Positions 25,535-32,018 of a DNA stretch of 43,363 nucleotides are shown piece by piece. Origin of the DNA: Microvirga arabica (GTDB lineage: Bacteria > Pseudomonadota > Alphaproteobacteria > Rhizobiales > Beijerinckiaceae); assembly GCF_016811235.1 (NCBI RefSeq), contig NZ_JAFBID010000054.1:1-43363 (forward strand), in the 5' to 3' direction. Every line of letters begins with the position of its first letter. Within the stretch, counting starts at the first letter, position 1. Position numbers and translations under genes: made by a program. The notes under the pieces are model-generated. The model worked only from the letters and a program-made list of their open reading frames with translations, was not told the origin of the DNA and did not search any database.

Positions 25535-25771
25535 ATGCCCAAAAGCATGCAGGATGGTCAACAGCCCGAGGCTCTGCGCTCCCTGAAATCGGCCGCGAAG
25601 GCGGGCAGCCAGAAGCCTGACGGTCAAGGTCTTAAAGCGCGCGGCGATACCGCGCCCGTTTCGGCCTCTCCCGAGCAGGAGCAGGACGCTGCCGCGAAGG
25701 TGCTCCGGGAGGGCGTGAAGAAGAACCCTCGCGGCATGGAAGAGGCGGCCAAGAAGGCTCCCCGGCGCTGA
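25535..25771 (+). CDS. Small hydrophilic protein of unknown function
   Basis: A 78-aa lysine/alanine/glutamine-rich protein. I chose ATG 25535 because GGAGGAG lies just upstream; the frame extends back but only through unlikely sequence. The content is simple: MPKSMQDGQQPEALRSLKSA, then basic and acidic stretches ending VKKNPRGMEEAAKKAPRR. No cysteines or hydrophobic segments, so it is probably intrinsically disordered. I do not recognise a family. It is convergent with trkH (27 bp). Confidence 0.6.
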   Translation: MPKSMQDGQQPEALRSLKSAAKAGSQKPDGQGLKARGDTAPVSASPEQEQDAAAKVLREGVKKNPRGMEEAAKKAPRR

Positions 25772-25798
25772 TCGCCTGACGCCCCCAAAGAGCCCGCC

Positions 25799-27289
25799 TT
25801 AGCCGCGCCAGAACTGGGGAAAGAACAGGATCAGCACGGTGAACAGCTCAAGCCGGCCCAGGAGCATGCCGAAGCACAGGAGCCACTTGGATGCGTCCGG
25901 CAGCGCGGCGAAGTTGCCGGCCGGGCCGATGATCGGCCCGAGGCCCGGCCCGATATTCGACAGGGCCGACACGGCGGCGCTGGCGCTCGTCAGGAAATCC
26001 AGATCGAACGCCATCATGGCCACGGTGAGCGCGCTGTAGCAGATGAAGTAGAGCGAGAAGTACACCACCACCGAGCCGATCACGTCGTCCGGCAGCAGCC
26101 GGCCCCCATAGACGCGCGGAAACACGCCCCGTGGGTAGAGCAGGCGCAGGAACTGGCTCTGGAGCATGCGGATCATCACCTGGAACCGGAAGATCTTCAT
26201 CCCGCCGGTGGTCGAACCCGTGCAGCCGCCCACGAACATGAGGCCGAAGAACAGGCCGACCATCAGGTTGCCCCAGAGCGTATAATCGGCCGTGGCATAG
26301 CCGGTCGTCGTTACCACGGACACCACGTTGAAGGCGGCCAAGCGCAGGGCATCGGCGAGGCTGTGCCCGGCCACCAGGATCAGCCATGCGGCAACCACCA
26401 GGATTAGGGCTGCCAGGAGAAGGGCGAGGAACCGGACCTGGCTGTCACGCATGGCGTCGCGCTGCCCCTGGACCAACCGCAGGTAAAGCACGAACGGCAC
26501 GGCGCCCGAGAGCATGAACACGGTCGCGATCCAGTGCAGGGCGGCATTGTTCCAGTTCGCCAACGAGACGTCGGACGTGGAGAACCCGGCCGTCGAGACG
26601 GTCGTCAGCGCATGGGCGACGGCATCGAACGGCGTCATCGCCACCAGCCAATAGGCCAACGCGCAGGCCACCGTGAGGGCCGCGTAGATCAGCACGATGC
26701 CCGTTGCGATCTCGCGTACGCGCGGCATCACCTTCTCGGACCGGTCGGAGGATTCCGTGCGGAACAGCTGCATGCCGCCGACGCCGAGCGCAGGCAGGAT
26801 CGAGATGGCCACACCGATGATGCCGATGCCGCCCAGCCATTGCAGAAGCGCCCGCCACAGGAGAATGCCCCGTGGAGCGTCGTCGAGGCCGACGATCACC
26901 GTGGCGCCGGTCGTCGTCAGGCCGGAGACGGATTCGAAGAACGCGTTGGTGAAGTGGTCCCTGAGCTGGGCGTAATCGGAGATGTAGAGGGGAATGGCTC
27001 CGAACAGGGCGATGGTCGTCCATGCGACGGGCGTGAGGAGGAAGGCCTGGCGCAGGGTCAGCCCGCCGGACAGCCGGCAACGGGTCGCATAGGTCAATGC
27101 GGCCGCGCAGATGAAGGTGATGCCGCTGCCGATGAGAAAGGCTCTCCAGTCCGGGTCGCCCGTGAACGCGTCCACGCCTGCGGGCAGCAGCATGGCGGCC
27201 GCAAGCGCGAAGAGCATGCGGCCCGTCAGGTGGAAGACCGGGCGGATATAGGGCGGAGCCCATACGCCTGAGTACGATCTCTCACGCAT
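25799..27289 (-). CDS. trkH: TrkH-family potassium uptake membrane subunit
   Basis: A 496-aa integral membrane protein that conducts K+ together with TrkA. Four pore-loop repeats are visible with the selectivity-filter glycines, including SGLTTTGATVIVG, STAGFSTSDV, VVTTTGYATADY and SNIGPGLGPIIG. GGCTGSTTGGMKIFR is the conserved cytoplasmic signature of the family. It follows trkA by six bases on the same strand, so the two form an operon with trkA first. The ATG at 27289 gives MRERSYSGVWAPPYIRPVFH before the first helix. Confidence 0.95.
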   Translation of the reverse strand: MRERSYSGVWAPPYIRPVFHLTGRMLFALAAAMLLPAGVDAFTGDPDWRAFLIGSGITFICAAALTYATRCRLSGGLTLRQAFLLTPVAWTTIALFGAIPLYISDYAQLRDHFTNAFFESVSGLTTTGATVIVGLDDAPRGILLWRALLQWLGGIGIIGVAISILPALGVGGMQLFRTESSDRSEKVMPRVREIATGIVLIYAALTVACALAYWLVAMTPFDAVAHALTTVSTAGFSTSDVSLANWNNAALHWIATVFMLSGAVPFVLYLRLVQGQRDAMRDSQVRFLALLLAALILVVAAWLILVAGHSLADALRLAAFNVVSVVTTTGYATADYTLWGNLMVGLFFGLMFVGGCTGSTTGGMKIFRFQVMIRMLQSQFLRLLYPRGVFPRVYGGRLLPDDVIGSVVVYFSLYFICYSALTVAMMAFDLDFLTSASAAVSALSNIGPGLGPIIGPAGNFAALPDASKWLLCFGMLLGRLELFTVLILFFPQFWRG

Positions 27290-27295
27290 GACGCG

Positions 27296-28681
27296 CTAGT
27301 GTCCCGTTGTGGTGGATGGGCCGGCCAGGATCGCCTCGGCCTTGCGCAGGGCCCGATAGGACACCACGGCGATGATGCTGTCGCCGGCATGCACCCGGGT
27401 CGAGCTGGTCGGAATGATCACCTCGCCGTTGCGGACGATGGCTCCGATCAGCATGCCGTCCGGCATGCCGACATCCCGCAGGGTGCCCTTCACCAGTCGC
27501 GAGCCCTCCTGGGCGGTGGCCTGGATCACCTCGCCGAAATCTTCCCGCAGGGTGTAAAGCGCCGAGATCGAGCGGTGGCGCACATGGCGCAGAATGGTCG
27601 AGATGGTGATGGCGCTCGGGCTCACCACCGCATCGATTCCGAGCGCCGGCAGCACGTGCTCGTAGGAAGTCTTGTTCACCAGGGTGATGGCCCGGGTGCA
27701 GCCCTCGCGCTTGGCGAGAACCGACGCGAAGATGTTGGTCTCGTCATCGTTGGTCACGGCGATGATCGTCTCGGCGCTCTGGACATTGGCCTCGAGCAGC
27801 ACCTCCTTGTCGAGCGCATCGCCCTGGATCACCACGGCGGAATCGCGGAGCTCGCGGGAGATGTACTCGGCCCGCTCTCGCGAATGCTCGACCATCTTGA
27901 GCGAGACGTAAGGGGCATGGCGGGCGATCCGGGTCGCCAGGTTGAGGCCGACATTGCCGCCGCCGACGATGACGATGCGGCGGGCGACCTGCTCCTCGTG
28001 GCCGAGATACGCCATGACCTGATCCACGCGCGCCGTCTCGGTGATGACGTAGACGTCGTCGCCCTGCTGCACCTGATCCTCGGCCCGCGGCACGAAGGCT
28101 TGGCCGTTGCGCACGATGACGCCGACGACGATGCCGGAGCCGCCCGACATGGAGAGCTCCTTCATCCGCCGCCCAACCAGGGAGCATCCGCCCGTATTGC
28201 AATGGACCCCGAGGAGGTGAACCCGGCCGTCGGCCAGCGGCACGGTGTCGAAGGCGCCGGGTGTCTTGAGACGCCGGACGATCCCGTTGGCGACCTCCAC
28301 CTCGGGCGAGATGATCACGTCGATGGGCAACTGATCGGACGCATAGAGACCCTGCCAGATCGGCTCCAGGTAGCCATGATGGCGGACACGGGCAATGCGC
28401 CGGCGGACGTTGAACAGGGAATAGGCGACCTGGCAGGCCACCATGTTGACCTCGTCGGAGCGGGTCACGGCGATGAGCATGTCCGCATCCTGCGCGCCCG
28501 CCCGCTTGAGAACCTCGGGGTGAGCCGCGTGACCGACCATCCCGCGAACGTCGTAGCTCTCGTCCGCCCGCCTGGCCTGTTCGGGTGACAGATCCACCAC
28601 CGTCACATCGATGCCCTCGGAGGCGAGGTGGCGGGCGATGGTCGAGCCGACCTGTCCGGCACCACAGACGATTACTCTCAC
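27296..28681 (-). CDS. trkA: Trk system potassium transporter regulatory subunit TrkA
   Basis: A 461-aa peripheral protein that gates TrkH in response to NAD(H)/ATP. I place the start at GTG 28681 because the conserved N-terminus MRVIVCGAGQVGSTIARHLA begins there and GGGGAG precedes it; the frame stays open back to 28798 but through repeat sequence. There are two RCK halves, each with a Rossmann motif: VIVCGAGQVG near residue 4 and VIVGGGNVGLN near 235. The length fits the usual 458. The open extension upstream is created by the composite repeat, which sits in the trkA leader. Confidence 0.95.
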   Translation of the reverse strand: MRVIVCGAGQVGSTIARHLASEGIDVTVVDLSPEQARRADESYDVRGMVGHAAHPEVLKRAGAQDADMLIAVTRSDEVNMVACQVAYSLFNVRRRIARVRHHGYLEPIWQGLYASDQLPIDVIISPEVEVANGIVRRLKTPGAFDTVPLADGRVHLLGVHCNTGGCSLVGRRMKELSMSGGSGIVVGVIVRNGQAFVPRAEDQVQQGDDVYVITETARVDQVMAYLGHEEQVARRIVIVGGGNVGLNLATRIARHAPYVSLKMVEHSRERAEYISRELRDSAVVIQGDALDKEVLLEANVQSAETIIAVTNDDETNIFASVLAKREGCTRAITLVNKTSYEHVLPALGIDAVVSPSAITISTILRHVRHRSISALYTLREDFGEVIQATAQEGSRLVKGTLRDVGMPDGMLIGAIVRNGEVIIPTSSTRVHAGDSIIAVVSYRALRKAEAILAGPSTTTGH

Positions 28682-28707
28682 GGCAGCGTCACTCCCCGGA
28701 TACGCTA

Positions 28708-28805
28708 GAGCCTCGGACCCAAAAGCGGATTCCACTTTTGCGATGCATCCGATGCTCAATCTTTTAAGCAGCGCATCGTGCGGCCCCAGGGGCCGCACGA
28801 TGCGC
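28708..28805. repeat. Composite intergenic repeat, inverse orientation, with a 35-nt palindrome
   Basis: At 28708-28757, GAGCCTCGGA/TCCGATGCTC (9 of 10 paired) encloses CAAAAG...CTTTTG. Read on the minus strand it aligns along its whole length with element B at 13404-13454. At 28771-28805 there is a perfect palindrome with arms GCGCATCGTGCGGCCCC around one central A. Its arm shares GCATCGTGCGG with element A. The order on the minus strand is therefore A then B, the same as at 13.3 kb. The palindrome should fold as a very stable hairpin in the trkA leader. Confidence 0.85.
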
Positions 28806-28901
28806 TTGGTTTCGGGGTAATGTAGGGCACAGGCCCGTGGAAGGCACGGACCTGGCTTTTAAGGGGCTACGGGCGGCCCGTTTGCGCCCGAGAGCGGGTC
28901 G

Positions 28902-29048
28902 TCAGCCGATCATCTCGAGGACGATCTGGCGGATCTCCTCCCGGGAGAGGCCGGACGATTGCGGCTTCGGGGCGGACTTCGCCTGCGAAGGAGCCTTGGG
29001 ATGCTGGTGGGACTTCTTGGAATTCTGAGCTTGAATGGCAGTCAACAT
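28902..29048 (-). CDS. Small protein of unknown function (48 aa)
   Basis: A short frame starting MLTAIQAQNSKKSHQHPKAP and ending LSREEIRQIVLEMIG. The first two thirds are Lys/Gln/Pro/Ser-rich and probably disordered; the last 15 residues form a clear amphipathic helix that could be a docking or dimer helix. The ribosome site is weak (ACAGG). It is too small for confident family assignment. It stands alone between trkA and the cold-shock gene. Confidence 0.5.
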   Translation of the reverse strand: MLTAIQAQNSKKSHQHPKAPSQAKSAPKPQSSGLSREEIRQIVLEMIG

Positions 29049-29611
29049 GATAAACCTGTGGCCGCATGGGGCATGGCCCGGACGGCTTCTTGTGGGAGTG
29101 AAACGGCCGGCGCAGCGCACCGACAGGAAAAATCGCCCCGAAAGGGCTGATTGTAACAAACGATGGGAACGGTAAGCGGGCTCGGCGGCTCGATCACGAG
29201 CTAGGGAGAGCAGGCCGAACATCTCGGTTGGATACAACATACATGGGGCATTCCCCGCCTGATGGCAAGATAAAACTTTCAGGAAGCGGATAAATCGGCT
29301 CGCTTGAGGAAAGTAAAACCAGGGGCCAAGCCGCGATTATTGCGTGATTTTTCCAGAAAACTGGCCCGCTTCGAAGAACAATGCTCATCCCGGGATCGGC
29401 ATTTTCTCAAAATGGCGTCTTGTATTTGGGGTGGGAGAGCCCTACATCAGGATCATCGACCTTTGGCCGGACAATCGGGCCGTTACGCCTTGGCATGCCA
29501 GGCGCACGTTCAGACACTCTTCCAAACTTCGACGAACCCGAGCTTGAGGGCGCGCTTCCGCACGCCTCCAAGCTCACGTGCACTAATGCATAAACTCCAA
29601 GGAATACTGCC
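29049..29611. other. 563-bp stretch without a convincing gene
   Basis: The region upstream of cspA is more AT-rich than its surroundings. Open frames here have no ribosome sites or family sequence. It holds a near-palindrome, GCCTTGGCATGCCAGGC, at 29487-29503. Cold-shock genes often have a long structured 5' leader, so part of it (perhaps the last 100-200 bases) is probably transcribed leader (inference). Confidence 0.4.
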
Positions 29612-29821
29612 ATGATGACAGGCACCGTTAAGTTCTACAACGATCAAAAAGGCTTCGGCTTCATCCAGCCGGACAACGGCGAGAAGGACGTGTTCGTTCA
29701 CGCCACCGCTCTCGAGCGCGCCGGCATCCGCGGCCTTCGCGAAGGCCAGAAGGTCTCCTTCGACACCGCCGAGGATCGCCGTTCCGGCAAGGTTGCCGTC
29801 AACAACATCCAGACGGCCTAA
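29612..29821 (+). CDS. cspA: Cold-shock domain protein (CspA family)
   Basis: A 69-aa single cold-shock domain that binds single-stranded RNA and DNA and melts secondary structure. GTVKFYNDQKGFGFIQ contains RNP1 (KGFGFI), and KDVFVHATAL contains RNP2 (VFVHA). The ribosome site is AAGGAATA. It heads a run of small genes that includes rpsU, as expected for a translation/stress-adaptation group. A hairpin with a T run follows at 29856. The symbol is by family; this genome will have several paralogues. Confidence 0.95.
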   Translation: MMTGTVKFYNDQKGFGFIQPDNGEKDVFVHATALERAGIRGLREGQKVSFDTAEDRRSGKVAVNNIQTA

Positions 29822-29855
29822 TGATGACGGGCGCCTCATACAGCGCCTGAATGAC

Positions 29856-29890
29856 GAAGCCGCTCCCCCGTGGGGCGGCTTCTGCTTTTT
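29856..29890 (+). terminator. Rho-independent terminator of the cspA gene
   Basis: GAAGCCG pairs with CGGCTTC and CCCC with GGGG across a short loop, followed by TGCTTTTT. It lies 34 bp after the cspA stop. Confidence 0.8.
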
Positions 29891-29928
29891 GCAACGCCAT
29901 CTTTGATGGCGAAACCGGCGAGGACGCG

Positions 29929-30129
29929 ATGAACACCTTTCGAAAAGCCTCAGTTGCGAAATCCGTGATGTTCGTGGTCGATTACGCCGACGCCCGCAGG
30001 GCGTATCTCTGGGTCGACAATCCCGGAAAGGCGAGCGATCCCCGTGCGGTCGGGATCATCGCGCGCGCCCAGCAGGAGCAGGGCACTCTTCCCGGCGGCG
30101 ACATCGCCAGCATCCGGCGCGTCCGGTAA
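29929..30129 (+). CDS. Small protein of unknown function (66 aa)
   Basis: Starts at ATG 29929 (CGAGGA upstream): MNTFRKASVAKSVMFVVDYA. It continues with a hydrophilic stretch, RRAYLWVDNPGKASDPRAVG, and ends PGGDIASIRRVR. It has no membrane segment and no cysteine. I do not recognise it. It lies between the cspA terminator and the DUF6481 gene, on the same strand, with 36 bp to the next start. Confidence 0.6.
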   Translation: MNTFRKASVAKSVMFVVDYADARRAYLWVDNPGKASDPRAVGIIARAQQEQGTLPGGDIASIRRVR

Positions 30130-30165
30130 TCGGCCTTCAGGTCGACGAGGCAACACATAGGAACA

Positions 30166-30543
30166 ATGAGCGGAATGAAGCATCAGGATCTCGGCGAACG
30201 GCTCAATGCGGCCAAGAACGCGAAGCAGGCCATGGCGGACAAGTTTCGGCAACGTCCGGGACATGACGACCCGGCGGTTGCGGAGCGGCGGGCTGCCCGG
30301 GCCTCAGTGAGCGCCGCGCGCGATGCGAGAGCCGCCGAGCGCGAGGCCAAGCGCCTTGCCGATGATGCCCGCATGGCGGCCGAGCGCGAAGCTCGCGCGG
30401 CCGAACAGGCCGAGCAGGACAAGTTGCAGGCGGAGCAGAATGAGCGGCTGGCGGCCGAGAAGGCTGCCGATGACGCAAGGCTCGAAGTCGAGCGCAAGGC
30501 GGCGCGCGATGCCCGCTATGCGGCCCGCAAGGCCCGCAAGTAA
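30166..30543 (+). CDS. DUF6481 family protein
   Basis: A 125-aa, very charged Ala/Arg/Glu/Lys-rich protein. The N-terminus MKHQDLGERLNAAKNAKQAM (after MSG) and KFRQRPGHDDPAVAERRAAR match the DUF6481 pattern. From about residue 40 onward it is one long predicted helix, repeating ARxAAEREA-like units that should form a coiled coil. The role is unknown to me. It sits between two small unknown genes in the cspA-rpsU run, 16 bp before the next start. Confidence 0.8.
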   Translation: MSGMKHQDLGERLNAAKNAKQAMADKFRQRPGHDDPAVAERRAARASVSAARDARAAEREAKRLADDARMAAEREARAAEQAEQDKLQAEQNERLAAEKAADDARLEVERKAARDARYAARKARK

Positions 30544-30559
30544 AAGAGGAACCCAAGCG

Positions 30560-30754
30560 ATGACTCACAAGTTCAAAGTTCGGCAGATGGTTCGGCTGGC
30601 GCAGCCGGGGTTTTCCGATACCCGGATGAATTCCGGCAACGTCTATGAGGTCGTGCGGCTCATGCCGGCCGACCAGACCGGCGAAGTGTCATATCGCATC
30701 AAGTCGGGCATGACCGAGAAGGCCGTCCGCGAGGGCGAAATCCGGAGCGCTTGA
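30560..30754 (+). CDS. Small SH3-like protein of unknown function (64 aa)
   Basis: Begins MTHKFKVRQMVRLAQPGFSD at ATG 30560, with AGAGGA upstream. Alternating short hydrophobic strands (KVRQMVRLA, VYEVVRLMP, SYRIKSG, EKAVREGEI) suggest a small beta barrel of SH3 type. No catalytic residue stands out. It is likely co-transcribed with the DUF6481 gene, 16 bp upstream. I do not know a function. Confidence 0.7.
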   Translation: MTHKFKVRQMVRLAQPGFSDTRMNSGNVYEVVRLMPADQTGEVSYRIKSGMTEKAVREGEIRSA

Positions 30755-30843
30755 GGCCACTGCGTCTCAATCTCTTCGCCGATCCGATCCGCCAGGTGCA
30801 GGCCTGAGCGAAGCAACACACCAATTGATAGAGAGGACATCCA

Positions 30844-31143
30844 TTGCAGGTTCTGGTACGCGACAACAATGTCGATCAAGCCCTCAGGGTTCTCAAGAAG
30901 AAGATGCAGCGCGAAGGCATCTTCCGCGAAATGAAGGCGCGGAAGGCCTATGAGAAACCCTCCGAGCGAAAGACCCGCGAGAAGGCCGAGGCCGTGCGGC
31001 GCAACCGCAAGGCCGCCCGCAAGCAGGCCATCCGGGAAGGGCTGATCGCAGCTCCCAAGCCGAAGCCCCGTCCCGGCGCCGCCGGCGCCCGCCGTCCGGT
31101 TGCGGCTCCGACCGCTGCGCCTCGCGCCGAGGCTGCAGAGTAA
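30844..31143 (+). CDS. rpsU: 30S ribosomal protein bS21
   Basis: A 99-aa small-subunit protein that helps mRNA base-pair with 16S rRNA at initiation. The start is TTG at 30844 with AGAGGAC upstream; no ATG fits. MQVLVRDNNVDQALRVLKKK is the family N-terminus, followed by FREMKARKAYEKPSERKTRE and an Arg/Lys-rich helix. The last 30 residues are a Pro/Ala extension (PKPKPRPGAAGARRPVAA) common in Alphaproteobacteria. Placement near cspA is frequent in this class. A strong terminator follows. Confidence 0.95.
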   Translation: MQVLVRDNNVDQALRVLKKKMQREGIFREMKARKAYEKPSERKTREKAEAVRRNRKAARKQAIREGLIAAPKPKPRPGAAGARRPVAAPTAAPRAEAAE

Positions 31144-31177
31144 GGCCTGACAACAGGGCTTTCTATCGGTCTTGCAG

Positions 31178-31211
31178 GCGGCGCATGTGATCATGCGCCG
31201 CTTCGTTTTTT
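31178..31211 (+). terminator. Rho-independent terminator of rpsU
   Basis: A perfect 10-bp stem, GCGGCGCATG/CATGCGCCGC, with the loop TGAT, followed by TTCGTTTTTT. Confidence 0.93.
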
Positions 31212-31285
31212 GTTGCTTGTGAACCGGCATCGCGGCAGAGCGTGATGCGCCTCGAACGCTGATTCATCCAAAGCATTTCATCATC

Positions 31286-32005
31286 ATGCAGTTTCTCCGC
31301 TCCAAACTCTTCGATGTCTATCTGGCCCTCTGGACCGGCCTCTTCGCGCCCGTTCTCGCCGTGCTGTGGCTGTGCGGCTCGCCTGAGCGCGGCGTGCGTC
31401 TCGCCTCGCGGCTGTGGGCGCGGGGCATCCTGGCCGGCCTGAAGCGTATCGTCGGCCTGACTTATGCGGAGCGCGGCCTTCACAACATTCCCGACGAGCC
31501 CTGCCTGATCGTCGCCAATCATCAGTCGACCTGGGAGACCCTGGCGTTCCTGGCGCTCTTTCCGGATGTGGCCATCGTCGCCAAACAGGAGCTTTTGACC
31601 ATCCCGGTCTTCTCGTGGTTCCTGCGCAACTCTCCGATGATCTTGATCGACCGCGAGAGCGGCTCGAAGGCCGTTCGGAAGATGGTGGACGAGAGCCGCG
31701 CCGCCTTGGCTCAAGGGCGCTCCGTGCTGATCTTTCCGGAGGGCACGCGCAAATCCGTCTCCGAGCCCATCGCGTTCAAGCGCGGCGTCGAGCTTCTCTA
31801 CGCGAAGCTCGACCGGGTGGTTCTTCCCGTGGCCTTGAACTCGGGACACTTCTGGGGTGTGGACCGGCCCGTCAAGCGGGGAGGGACCATCTCGGTCTCC
31901 TACCTCGATCCCATCGAGCCGGGCCTGCCCGGCAATGAGTTCACCCGAAGGGCCGAGCAGTTGCTCGAGGCGGAGAGGCAGCATTCCTGGCCGCAGGCGG
32001 CCTAA
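31286..32005 (+). CDS. plsC: 1-acyl-sn-glycerol-3-phosphate acyltransferase (PlsC family)
   Basis: A 239-aa membrane-associated enzyme that adds the second acyl chain to lysophosphatidate in phospholipid synthesis. The N-terminal hydrophobic helix is at about residues 10-30. Block I is NHQSTWET (H79), where the usual HxxxxD Asp is Glu84. MILIDRESGSKA is block II and FPEGTR (150-155) binds the glycerol phosphate. ALNSGHFWG is the last block. The length fits. It is convergent with the GGDEF-EAL gene, 13 bp apart, and is separated from rpsU by a terminator. Confidence 0.92.
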   Translation: MQFLRSKLFDVYLALWTGLFAPVLAVLWLCGSPERGVRLASRLWARGILAGLKRIVGLTYAERGLHNIPDEPCLIVANHQSTWETLAFLALFPDVAIVAKQELLTIPVFSWFLRNSPMILIDRESGSKAVRKMVDESRAALAQGRSVLIFPEGTRKSVSEPIAFKRGVELLYAKLDRVVLPVALNSGHFWGVDRPVKRGGTISVSYLDPIEPGLPGNEFTRRAEQLLEAERQHSWPQAA

Positions 32006-32018
32006 ATCGAGTGCAGCT

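Noticed and set aside
27296..28798. Longer trkA start at 28798 (500 aa)
   Set aside because: The extra 39 codons fall in the composite repeat; the conserved TrkA N-terminus begins at GTG 28681 with a ribosome site.
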